A DNA stretch of 64,000 nucleotides from Ferrovibrio terrae. GTDB lineage: Bacteria > Pseudomonadota > Alphaproteobacteria > Ferrovibrionales > Ferrovibrionaceae. The notes beneath the pieces were generated by a model. That model saw only the letters and a program-made list of their open reading frames with translations, did not search any database and was not told where the DNA came from. The translations under genes and the position numbers were made by a program. Of the stretch, positions 16,527 through 24,646 are shown one piece after another. Each line of letters begins with the position of its first letter. Within the stretch, counting starts at the first letter, position 1. The stretch is from the NCBI RefSeq assembly GCF_007197755.1, contig NZ_CP041636.1:3260001-3324000 (forward strand), written 5' to 3'.

Positions 16527-17828
16527 ATGGATCAGGATTTTGTCACCATAGCCGGCTTCGTCGTCCTCTTCGTATTGATGATGCTGCGTGTGCCAGTCGG
16601 CGTCGCCATGGGCATAGTCGGCGTTGGCGGTTTCGGCATTCTGGCCGCCACAAAGCCAGCGCTGAACCTGCTGGCACAATCGCCGATCCGTGTTGCCACC
16701 GATTACGATCTCGCCGTCATCCCGATGTTCATCCTGATGGGCAGCTTTGCCACCGCTGCCGGCATGAGCCGCGAACTGTTCCGCGCCGGCGAGGCCTGGC
16801 TCGGCCATCGTCGCGGCGGCCTCGCCATGGCGACTGTGATGGCCTGCGCCGGTTTCGCCGCGATCAACGGCTCGTCGGTGGCCACAGCCGCCACCATGAC
16901 CAAGGTGGCGCTGCCCGAGATGCGACGCTTCGGCTATCACCCGGGCTTCTCGACCGGCGTGATCGCTGCGGGCGGCACGCTCGGCATCATGATCCCGCCG
17001 TCCGTGGTCTTCGCGCTATATGGCATCCTGACCGAGCAGGATATCGGCAAGCTGTTCATCTCCGGCATCCTGCCCGGCCTGCTCGCCATCGTGCTGTATA
17101 TCATCACCATCCAGATCGTTGGCTGGTGGAAACCCGATCTGGTGCCACGCGGCCCGAAGACCAGCTGGCGCGAGAAAATCACCTCGCTGCGCGACATCTG
17201 GGCCACTGTGCTGCTGTTCGCCGGTATCGTCGGCGGACTTTATGGCGGCGTGTTCACCGCGACCGAGGCGGCCGGCTGCGGCGCCTGCGGCGCGCTGATC
17301 ATCGGCATCCTGCGTGGCCGGCTGCGCTGGACCGAGATCAGGGAAAGCCTGATCGATGCCGTGCGCACCGGCGGTTCGATCTTCACCATCGTGGTTGGCG
17401 CTTTCCTGTTCGGCTATTTCCTGGTGATCACCCAGACGCCGCAGAAGGTGAGCGATTTCCTCACTGCCCTGCCGGTCGGCCCCTACGGGGTTCTCACCCT
17501 GATCCTGATCATGTACCTCATCCTCGGCGCGCTGATGGACGAATTGGCGATCATCCTGGTCACCGTACCGATCATCTATCCGGTGATGATGCAGCTCGGT
17601 TTCGATCCGATCTGGTTCGGCGTGATCATCGTGATGGTCACCACGCTGGGCATGGTGATGCCGCCGGTCGGCATCAATGTCTTTGTCATCAACTCGATCG
17701 CCCGCGACATCAGCCTGTGGGAAATCTACAAGGGCGTGATGCCGTTCATCCTGGTCGATCTGATCCGCCTGGCGCTGCTGGTGATCTTCCCTGCGATTGC
17801 GCTTTGGCTGCCCGGGAATATGAACTGA
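16527..17828 (+). CDS. dctM: TRAP transporter large permease (DctM family)
   Basis: This 433-residue polytopic protein has twelve or so hydrophobic helices and family motifs: FILMGSFA in the first third, INGSSVATAATMTKVALPEM, GGTLGIMIPPSV, and PVGINVFV with GMVMPP near the C-terminus. It forms the ion-coupled channel of the TRAP system with DctQ and DctP. The gene follows dctQ within the same operon, and the MarR gene starts one base after its stop. Confidence 0.94.
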   Translation: MDQDFVTIAGFVVLFVLMMLRVPVGVAMGIVGVGGFGILAATKPALNLLAQSPIRVATDYDLAVIPMFILMGSFATAAGMSRELFRAGEAWLGHRRGGLAMATVMACAGFAAINGSSVATAATMTKVALPEMRRFGYHPGFSTGVIAAGGTLGIMIPPSVVFALYGILTEQDIGKLFISGILPGLLAIVLYIITIQIVGWWKPDLVPRGPKTSWREKITSLRDIWATVLLFAGIVGGLYGGVFTATEAAGCGACGALIIGILRGRLRWTEIRESLIDAVRTGGSIFTIVVGAFLFGYFLVITQTPQKVSDFLTALPVGPYGVLTLILIMYLILGALMDELAIILVTVPIIYPVMMQLGFDPIWFGVIIVMVTTLGMVMPPVGINVFVINSIARDISLWEIYKGVMPFILVDLIRLALLVIFPAIALWLPGNMN

Positions 17829-17829
17829 C

Positions 17830-18360
17830 ATGCGCGGCAAGAAGGAACAGAGCGGCGAGACCGTTGCACCCGTCCGCAAGGAAGCGAAGGTCCGCAGGCT
17901 GGACCGTGGGCCGCTGCCCGGCCTTTATGGCTACAATCTGCGCATCGCCCAGGTCGCTGTTTTCGACAACTTCATCAAGGTGGTGGGCACCGGGCTCGCG
18001 GGCCGAATGGGCGGACTGACGCCCGGACGTTTCAGCCTGCTGGTGCTGTTGCGCGCCAATCCCGGCATCAACCAGACGGATCTCAGCCGCGGAGTAGGGG
18101 TGGACAAGTCGACCCTGACGCCGGCGCTGGACCAGCTGGAGAAGAAGGGCCTGATCCTGCGCCAACGCACCGCAGCCGACCGGCGGACCTACTCGCTGTC
18201 GCTCAGCCCGGCGGGCGAACAGCTGCTGACCGAGCTGATGGTCAAGGTCGAGCAGCATGAGCGGAATATCGTGGCCGGGCTTACGACGTCGGAACGGGTG
18301 ACGCTCAACCGGCTGCTGAAGAAAATGGCGCGTAGCTTGGGCAGTGAAGCGCTCGGCTAA
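17830..18360 (+). CDS. MarR-family transcriptional regulator
   Basis: This is a 176-residue cytoplasmic regulator. After a basic N-terminal tail of about 30 residues comes a MarR winged helix: LTPGRFSLLVLLRANPGINQTDLSR, recognition segment VDKSTLTPALDQLEKKGLI, and the wing RTAADRRTYSLSLSPAG. Such proteins are usually ligand-released repressors, often of aromatic-acid genes. It follows dctM by one base and probably controls the divergent iorAB/dctPQM region, with a dyad at 14750-14762 as candidate site. The long basic tail is slightly unusual. Confidence 0.9.
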   Translation: MRGKKEQSGETVAPVRKEAKVRRLDRGPLPGLYGYNLRIAQVAVFDNFIKVVGTGLAGRMGGLTPGRFSLLVLLRANPGINQTDLSRGVGVDKSTLTPALDQLEKKGLILRQRTAADRRTYSLSLSPAGEQLLTELMVKVEQHERNIVAGLTTSERVTLNRLLKKMARSLGSEALG

Positions 18361-18829
18361 GCTGGCGTCACTGCAAGGATTTTTCTACCACAAGTCGCCC
18401 TGTTTTAACTTGGCCGTAGAGCCATTCGCAGAAAACGGCGATGCAGGCGAGCTTGGCCATAAAAGACGACATCTCTTAAGGGGTCGAACTTTCGGGGTAG
18501 CTATCGAACAAAACCTGATCATATGGATTGACAAGCCTTTGCTACATATGGCGAAATTGTCGTCGCTGGTTGGCAACTGCAGCCAGCGCATTTTGTATTC
18601 CTCCCGGTAAACTGCGGGCGATTGCCGCGAAACGCTCCGGGTGAGAGAATTAACGCGTTGATTGATATGTTCCGCCGTGACGGGGTGCAGAATCGGGTTG
18701 TAAGAGCCTACGCTTCGCCTACGGGTAGGGCTGTGCGCCGTGAGTGGCAGGATGCCTGCATCCAGTTGCCTTCGGCGCCCCGGATTGCCGGCCAGCCTGC
18801 AAACGACAGATATCGGGACATAGACCTAA
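18361..18829. other. 469-base gap without a supported gene, lower GC
   Basis: The left part (18361-18610) is clearly richer in A and T than the surroundings. It holds only short overlapping frames, including a 34-codon minus-strand frame (18368-18472, start ATG) with one hydrophobic stretch. None has a family I recognise. TTGACA occurs at 18528-18533 without a well-spaced -10. Possible readings are a decayed gene, a small-RNA locus or a long leader of the response-regulator gene. Confidence 0.5.
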
Positions 18830-19273
18830 ATGAGCGACGAAAAAGCAGTAACGATCGTGATGGTCGAGGATGACGAAGGTCATGCTCGTCTGATCGAAAA
18901 GAATATTCGCCGCGCCGGCGTCAACAACGAGATCATCTCCTTCTCCTCCGGCACGCCCGCGGTGGAGTATCTGCTGAAGGCAGGCGACAGTGACAACGGC
19001 ACGCATGGCGGCGCCTATCTGGTTCTGCTCGATCTGAACCTGCCAGACATGCAGGGCACCGAGATCTTGCGGCGCGTGAAGGAACATCCCGGTCTGCGAC
19101 GCATGCCCGTCGTGGTGCTGACCACGACTGACGACAAGCAGGAAATCCAGCGCTGCTATGATCTTGGCTGTAACGTCTACATCACCAAGCCGGTGAATTA
19201 CGAAAACTTCGCCCAGGCGATCCGTCAGCTTGGCATGTTCTTCATGGTCATGCAGGTTCCCGAGACGACGTAA
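18830..19273 (+). CDS. Single-domain response regulator (CheY/Rcp1-like)
   Basis: This 147-residue protein is only a receiver domain: acidic pair in VEDDEGHA (residues 13-15), phospho-acceptor Asp68 in LLDLNLPD, Thr in VVLTTTDD and Lys120 in YITKPVN. No output domain follows. The insert around residues 52-60 (GDSDNGTHGG) is typical of the Rcp1-like group that pairs with separately encoded kinases. Its stop overlaps the start of the hybrid kinase gene (TAATG), so the two are co-translated and probably form a phosphotransfer pair. Confidence 0.92.
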   Translation: MSDEKAVTIVMVEDDEGHARLIEKNIRRAGVNNEIISFSSGTPAVEYLLKAGDSDNGTHGGAYLVLLDLNLPDMQGTEILRRVKEHPGLRRMPVVVLTTTDDKQEIQRCYDLGCNVYITKPVNYENFAQAIRQLGMFFMVMQVPETT

Positions 19274-20853
19274 TGACCCCCGATCGGCCTCGTCTGCTCT
19301 ATATCGACGATGATCCGGGCCTCAGCCGCCTGGTGCAGAAGGAATTCGAGCGCAACGGATTCACCGTCGAACTGCTGACCAGCGGTGCGGCCGGTGTCGA
19401 ACGGCTGCGGACATCGAACGATGTGGATGTTGTCGCGCTGGATCATCACATGCCGGACCAGCTGGGTCTCGACACGCTCCACATGATTTCCGCTTTGCCC
19501 AATCCGCCGCCGGTGGTTTATGTGACGGGCGAGTCCGAAGGGCGTGTTGCGGTGGCGGCACTCAAGGCCGGCGCGGCCGATTATGTGATCAAGGATGCCA
19601 GCCCTGAATTCCTGACCCTGCTGCGCGCAGCCATCGATTCCGCGCTGGAAGGCCGGCGGCAGAAATTCCTGCGCGAACAGGCCGAAGCCGAGATGCGTGC
19701 CGCGCGCGACCGCTTTGAGGCCCTCGCCAACGAACGCGCCGTTCTGATCCGCGAGGTCAATCATCGCGTCTCCAACAGCTTGCAGCTGATCGCCAGCCTG
19801 CTGCAGGTGCAATCGGCCGCGCAGAGCGACATGAAGTCGGCGCAGACGCTGCTGAATGCTTACAAACGCGTATCGGCCGTGGCGCGGGTTCACAAGCGCC
19901 TGTACACCAATGCCGACGTACGATTTGTCGATCTGGCGGACTATCTCTGCGGCCTGGTGGAAGACCTGCGGCAATCGGCCGATCAGGGCAGCCGTATGCT
20001 GCAGTTCCTGGCCAGCCAGACCCGGATAGGCACAGATTTCGCCATCCCGATCGGCCTGATCGTGACTGAACTGGTGATCAACGCCTATAAATATGCGTAT
20101 CCAGACGGTGATGGTCCGATCCGGGTGAAGGCGGAGCGCACCAATGACCTGATCACCGTGCAGGTGCAGGACGACGGTATCGGCGTGACGGAGCACGACT
20201 GGCGCAGGGGCGGCGGCATCGGCAGCAAGATCGTACTGGCCATGGTCGAGAAGATCGGCGGCGCGATCAATATCGAGAGTGGGCGGAGCGGCGCCTGCAT
20301 CACCATAACCTTCACGGCCGTCGATCCTGCCCCGGAACTGGATGCGGTGGGCGACAGCCTGACGTCTGTGCTGGTGATTGCCGACAGCCTGGTGCGCGGT
20401 ATGGCGACCAGCGACGAGGCGCGGGATGAGATCGAACCACCAGTCCTGCTGCTGGTGGAAGACGATCCGCTGATGCGCATGGTTGTTGCGGGCAACCTCG
20501 AGGCTGCGGGATTCCGTGTCGAGGAGGCCGGCAGCGGCGAAGAGGCGCGCGCCATCTGGACCCGCACGGGCGGTGTGGCCGCAGCCATTGTCGATATCGG
20601 TCTGCCCGATTGCCGTGGTGATCAGCTGGCCAGCGAATTCCGCGCATCCATGCCAAACCTGCCGATCATTCTGGCGACCGGATATGACGAGAAGGTGGTG
20701 GCGCCGGGTTTCGTCGGCAGCCGCTACAGCCGCGTTCTGGCCAAGCCGTATGACGATACGGCGCTGCTCGGCATCCTGGGTGCGCTGGGCATCACCGGCG
20801 GCACTATACCGGTGAGCGAAACCGGGCCGGCGTTAGCACCGCGCGTAATGTGA
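19273..20853 (+). CDS. REC-HisKA_2-HATPase-REC hybrid histidine kinase
   Basis: This soluble 526-residue protein has an N-terminal receiver (acidic IDDDPG at 11-16, Asp57, Lys107) and a coiled linker to about residue 150. A HisKA_2 dimerisation domain follows with His164 in REVNHRVSNSLQL, then an ATPase domain with ELVINAYKYAYP and DDGIG, and a C-terminal receiver beginning LLVEDDPL with Asp in VDIGLPD. There is no membrane segment, so it senses a cytoplasmic signal or is driven through its own receiver. The HisKA_2 class is frequent in alphaproteobacterial general-stress and light signalling. It overlaps the upstream response regulator gene. Confidence 0.92.
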   Translation: MTPDRPRLLYIDDDPGLSRLVQKEFERNGFTVELLTSGAAGVERLRTSNDVDVVALDHHMPDQLGLDTLHMISALPNPPPVVYVTGESEGRVAVAALKAGAADYVIKDASPEFLTLLRAAIDSALEGRRQKFLREQAEAEMRAARDRFEALANERAVLIREVNHRVSNSLQLIASLLQVQSAAQSDMKSAQTLLNAYKRVSAVARVHKRLYTNADVRFVDLADYLCGLVEDLRQSADQGSRMLQFLASQTRIGTDFAIPIGLIVTELVINAYKYAYPDGDGPIRVKAERTNDLITVQVQDDGIGVTEHDWRRGGGIGSKIVLAMVEKIGGAINIESGRSGACITITFTAVDPAPELDAVGDSLTSVLVIADSLVRGMATSDEARDEIEPPVLLLVEDDPLMRMVVAGNLEAAGFRVEEAGSGEEARAIWTRTGGVAAAIVDIGLPDCRGDQLASEFRASMPNLPIILATGYDEKVVAPGFVGSRYSRVLAKPYDDTALLGILGALGITGGTIPVSETGPALAPRVM

Positions 20854-20857
20854 CCTG

Positions 20858-20875
20858 CCGCGGCTTTAGCCGCGG
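20858..20875. terminator. GC hairpin between convergent genes
   Basis: CCGCGGC (20858-20864) and GCCGCGG (20869-20875) pair perfectly around TTTA. It lies between the hybrid kinase stop and the purU stop and overlaps the purU end. There is no T run on either strand, so its strength as a terminator is doubtful. Confidence 0.4.
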
Positions 20876-21732
20876 AAGACAACCGTCTTGTTGCCATTCG
20901 GGAAAATGCGGTGCTCGACGTGGTATTTCACCGCGCGGGCCAGAACCAGGCTTTCGATATCGCGCCCTGTCGCCGCGAGCTGCTCCGGCGAATAGCCATG
21001 ATCGACGCGGGCGACTTCCTGCTCGATGATCGGACCTTCATCCAGGTCGGCCGTCACATAATGCGCGGTCGCGCCAATCAGCTTCACACCGCGCGCATGC
21101 GCCTGCCTGTATGGGTTCGCCCCCTTGAAGCTGGGCAGGAACGAATGATGGATGTTGATGATCCGGCCGGCATAGTCACGGCTGAAGTCGGGTGACAACA
21201 CCTGCATGTAGCGGGCGAGCACGATCAGGTCGATCTTCTCCTGCTCGATCAACTCGCGCAGCATCTTCTCCTGTCGTGCCTTGCTCTCCGGCGTCACCGG
21301 CCAGTGATGAAACGGGATGTTGTGGTTGGCGGCACGCTGATACCAGTCGCGGTGATTGGAGACGATGGCGGGAATTTCGATCGGCAGCGCATCGATCGAA
21401 TAGCGATAGAGCAGGTCGTTCAGGCAGTGACCGAATTTCGAGACCAAAACCAGCACGCGGGACTTTGCGCGCTCGTCATGGATTTCCCAGGTCATGTCGA
21501 ACGGCGCCGCGACCGGCGCGAATGCGGCGCGGACCTGTTCCAGCGGCCGCCCGTTCCCATCTGGCCCGGCTTCCAGGTCCTCGACGCTGACCCGCATGAA
21601 GAACAGGCCGGTCTCGCCATCGCCGAACTGGGCGGAATCGCGGATGTTGAAGCGATGGGTGGCGAGGAAGCCGGAGACGGCCGCGACAATGCCGGGGCGG
21701 TCGTGACAGGACAGTGTGAGGATCAGGCTCAT
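20866..21732 (-). CDS. purU: Formyltetrahydrofolate deformylase PurU
   Basis: This 288-residue enzyme starts with an ACT domain (LTLSCHDRPGIVAAVSGFL, residues 3-80), followed by a formyl-transferase-type hydrolase domain. Diagnostic motifs are SNHRDWYQRAANHNIPFHH, LARYMQVLSPDF and NIHHSFLPSFKGANPY, which carry the catalytic Asn/His/Asp set. It hydrolyses 10-formyl-THF to formate and THF, balancing one-carbon pools. Length matches the family. It is convergent with the kinase gene and stands alone. Confidence 0.95.
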   Translation of the reverse strand: MSLILTLSCHDRPGIVAAVSGFLATHRFNIRDSAQFGDGETGLFFMRVSVEDLEAGPDGNGRPLEQVRAAFAPVAAPFDMTWEIHDERAKSRVLVLVSKFGHCLNDLLYRYSIDALPIEIPAIVSNHRDWYQRAANHNIPFHHWPVTPESKARQEKMLRELIEQEKIDLIVLARYMQVLSPDFSRDYAGRIINIHHSFLPSFKGANPYRQAHARGVKLIGATAHYVTADLDEGPIIEQEVARVDHGYSPEQLAATGRDIESLVLARAVKYHVEHRIFPNGNKTVVFRG

Positions 21733-21920
21733 TGGGACGCGATAAAACCAATATTCGGGCCAGGGGCGGGCGCGACAGTACCCGCGCGGTGGCAGAGTCG
21801 CAACCGCAGGGTTAAGAAAGGGTGGACTATGCAGGCGGTTTCCCGGCTAACAAGATGCTCGCTTCGGGTGTAGGGCTTGATTAAGCTGCACTCAAACTGA
21901 ACGGACTAGGCTCTACAGAC

Positions 21921-22694
21921 ATGATCACCCGCGGCCCCGATTTACTGCGCCAGATGGCCAACAAGCTGCTTGATGCGCTGCTGCAGGGGGCTGAGGCCGA
22001 GGCCCGCAAGGCGCCGTTCACCACCGACATGCTGCGTCAGCTCGTCGAAGCGATGAAGACGGCGTCGGATTACGACCATTATTATCGGGCGTCCTACGAC
22101 AGCCTGATGAAAGTGGTGGAGGAAGACGCCCGCCGCGGCGCCCGCGTGAATGCCTTCGGCCGCCTGCTGGTGCATCCGCTCGATCCGCTGTTCAGCGAAG
22201 AGAAGCTCGACCGCCGCCTGATCGGCAACTTCTTCTTCTTCGTGCGTTCGCTGTTCGGCGACGAGGTCGAAATCATGGCGGACGAGGCGGCCACCATCGC
22301 CGAGGAAATCCGTACCCGCGCCGACGGCAACCTGGACTGGGCCAGCTTCTATGCCGACCCGCGCGCCAAGCAGCTCTATTTCAGGGTCATCGCCCGCGTG
22401 ATCCGCGCCTTCCGCGTTTTCGAGACGCGCCGCGACTGGGTGATGAAGGTGATGCAGCACGATCCTACCGCGGTGGGGCTGTCTTCGAATGTCTATATCG
22501 AGCGGCCATTCGAAGGCCAGGCGCTGCCATTCGGCAACCGCGAATTCTATCTGTTCTTTGATGGGCTGATCCGGCCGCTGGCGCAGCTCACCGCCGAAGA
22601 TGCGGCACTGTTCCAGAGCGCAACCGGCGAGGACCCGGCCAGGATTGTCGGGCACTTCCTGTCCGAACTGGAGCAGCACCGTACGCTCAGCTGA
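21921..22694 (+). CDS. Conserved-looking unknown protein, 257 residues
   Basis: I do not recognise a family. The product is soluble, mostly helical, with no signal peptide and many charged residues. The segment LIGNFFFFVRSLFG (near residue 95) is strongly hydrophobic and may be a core helix. Aromatic-rich stretches (DYDHYYRASYDSLM; NREFYLFFDGLIRP) occur near residues 50 and 205. Codon usage matches its neighbours, so it is a real gene. It stands alone between purU and an antisense pair; its promoter was not identified. Confidence 0.65.
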   Translation: MITRGPDLLRQMANKLLDALLQGAEAEARKAPFTTDMLRQLVEAMKTASDYDHYYRASYDSLMKVVEEDARRGARVNAFGRLLVHPLDPLFSEEKLDRRLIGNFFFFVRSLFGDEVEIMADEAATIAEEIRTRADGNLDWASFYADPRAKQLYFRVIARVIRAFRVFETRRDWVMKVMQHDPTAVGLSSNVYIERPFEGQALPFGNREFYLFFDGLIRPLAQLTAEDAALFQSATGEDPARIVGHFLSELEQHRTLS

Positions 22695-22723
22695 GCGTGC
22701 GATGTCCTGCTATCCGCGAACAA

Positions 22724-23164
22724 TCAGTTGGAGTTGGCGGGCTCGCGGTGATCGAGCTTGGCGGCAAACTGCTCGAACAGTTCCGACACGCAGCGGGCAA
22801 CAGTGCGCTGATGGTTGTCGTTGAGCTGGTCGGCAGCCCGCATGCACATATCGGCGAACTTGCGGGCGAGGATCACTGCGTCGCGGTTGCTTTCCAGCCG
22901 GATCTCATCGAACACAGTGACGATGAAGTCGCGCGTCTGGTTGCTTTCATGATGCGAAACCGGACGCTCGCCCATCAGTGAGTCCAGCATCGCATTGAAA
23001 GTCTGCGAGGTGTCGATGGCGATGCTCGCCAGGATCTTCTCGATCCGCTCGTTGTCTTTTGGCGCCAACTGCTTGCGGGTGCCGGTGCTGGCGCCATTAG
23101 AGCCCGCGCGGACTTCAGTCGGCTGGTTCTCGGTCTGGTTGGGTCGCTGGCTACGGTTCCACAT
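22724..23164 (-). CDS. Unknown protein, 146 residues, next to an EAL-like gene
   Basis: The first 35 residues are polar and low-complexity (Asn, Gln, Thr, Gly rich), probably disordered. The remaining 110 form a predicted helical domain (ERIEKILASIAIDTSQTFN; RDAVILARKFADMCMRAADQLN). There is no signal or membrane segment. It lies 72 bases downstream of the degenerate EAL gene on the same strand and may be co-transcribed with it. Function unknown. Confidence 0.65.
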   Translation of the reverse strand: MWNRSQRPNQTENQPTEVRAGSNGASTGTRKQLAPKDNERIEKILASIAIDTSQTFNAMLDSLMGERPVSHHESNQTRDFIVTVFDEIRLESNRDAVILARKFADMCMRAADQLNDNHQRTVARCVSELFEQFAAKLDHREPANSN

Positions 23165-23236
23165 GAGACTGAATCCTGCTGTTACGGTCAGGCGATATGA
23201 CGATCAGGGTGGTGGCCGAACGCGCCAGCGCCGGCT

Positions 23237-24481
23237 TTAGTTCACGACTTCGCGCGAGGCACGGATCATGTTGTCGATATGCCAGCCTTGGAACAGGCGG
23301 ATGCCGGCAGCCAGGCCGGCCTTCAGCGCCTCTTCGGTCTCGCAACGCGCCATGATCACCCGGTTGGCGTCGGTCTCGCCGATCTTGCTCGCCAGTTCCT
23401 TGTCGATCCAATCCTCGTGGCGGTCCTTGAAATAGAACAGCTTCACGAAATCGGCCTTCAGTTCCTTGCGGCCGAACAACTGCAGAAGATCCGGCGTGAT
23501 GCCGTCGATCAGCAGGCGATAGCCTGAATTGTGCAGGAATTCGCAGGCCAGCAGATATTCGTTGTAATCCCAGAACACATCGTAACGCTGCAGCTCGATG
23601 ATGATCTGCTCCTTCTTCACGATGTTGCCGATGCGGCTGTCGAAATCGCGGAAGGTGTCGCTCAGGATGGTGCTGACGTTCAGGTTGATGCTGAACGGGC
23701 CGCTGTTACGGGTGACGAAACCGTCCAGAAGCGCGCGGAACACGCGGGTATCCAGCGTGCGGGTGAGGTGGTGGAACAGCGAGCGGGCGCCGCGCAGGTT
23801 CACGGTCGGCGCGATCGCCTGGCGCAGTTCGTTCACGCCGACGAAGATTTCCTGGAAGATCGGCTTGGGCGGCTGGTTGCCAAAGCACAGCGTCACCGGC
23901 TGGCGCTTCATGAAGGTCGAGACGTCGGCCTTCTTCAGGATGTCGTCGATCTGCTGCAACGCGCCTGGCGTCAGCGGCGTGCCGTCGCCGGTAGTGGCGG
24001 CAGTGCCGGCCTTGGCGAGCAGGCGCTTGCGGCGCTCGGAGAAGACGCGGAAGCGCTGCTGGAAATTATCCATCAGCTCCTGCAGGTCTTCGAACTGGCT
24101 GTCGAAGCGATACCAGCGAACGGCGTTCTCGGCTTCCTCGGGTGTCAAGCCGATGGCAACGTTGTTGCGGGTGAGGATGTCGTCGATCTCAAGCACCAGC
24201 TTTTCGAAGGTCTGGTCGAAGAAGCGCTCGGAGAGACGGATGAACATCACGATCGAATAGTCGTGCAGCGTGTAGAACGTGCCTTCGTATTTCGACATGA
24301 GCGAGCGCATCGAATGCACAACGATGTTGTAGCTTTCGCGATTGCGCTCGAAAGTCTTCGGATTCACGAACTGAATCACCGAGGCGAGGCGTCCACCGAA
24401 AATCTTGCCGCGCGCAAGGCGGTCAAAGTCGGTGAACATCTTCTCGTCATCGGACGATTGGTTCTGTACAGCCTCACTCAT
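23237..24481 (-). CDS. Degenerate EAL-domain-like protein (probably not catalytic)
   Basis: In this 414-residue protein the C-terminal half follows the order of an EAL phosphodiesterase: a strand-like IIIELQRYD where ExT/E is expected, RLLIDGITPDLLQLF where DDFGxGxS is expected, VKLFYFK, and an ending GIRLFQGWHIDNM that mimics QGYxxxRP. The EAL, DDFG and other metal ligands are missing, so it should not hydrolyse c-di-GMP. The N-terminal half could be a decayed GGDEF-like or helical sensor domain. The ATG at 24481 is chosen; upstream extension needs a TTG. A role as ligand-binding or protein-interaction module is inference. Confidence 0.65.
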   Translation of the reverse strand: MSEAVQNQSSDDEKMFTDFDRLARGKIFGGRLASVIQFVNPKTFERNRESYNIVVHSMRSLMSKYEGTFYTLHDYSIVMFIRLSERFFDQTFEKLVLEIDDILTRNNVAIGLTPEEAENAVRWYRFDSQFEDLQELMDNFQQRFRVFSERRKRLLAKAGTAATTGDGTPLTPGALQQIDDILKKADVSTFMKRQPVTLCFGNQPPKPIFQEIFVGVNELRQAIAPTVNLRGARSLFHHLTRTLDTRVFRALLDGFVTRNSGPFSINLNVSTILSDTFRDFDSRIGNIVKKEQIIIELQRYDVFWDYNEYLLACEFLHNSGYRLLIDGITPDLLQLFGRKELKADFVKLFYFKDRHEDWIDKELASKIGETDANRVIMARCETEEALKAGLAAGIRLFQGWHIDNMIRASREVVN

Positions 24482-24646
24482 AGAAAAGGTCGCTTTCTCC
24501 GGTAACGGTCGTGGAGAGGGCGACAACCAGCCAATCTAAGCTGCCCCCTGCGGCACTATGGCAAATTCCACCCTTGGGAAAAAGCCGGAAGACATAGTTA
24601 ATGTCGTGCTTGTGGATAATATTCAATTAATGCCAAGGGTTTGCGG

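Noticed and set aside
18368-18472. 34-codon minus-strand frame in the low-GC gap, considered as a transposase remnant or small protein
   Set aside because: No match to a transposase end that I can justify and no good ribosome site; kept only as part of the gap description.
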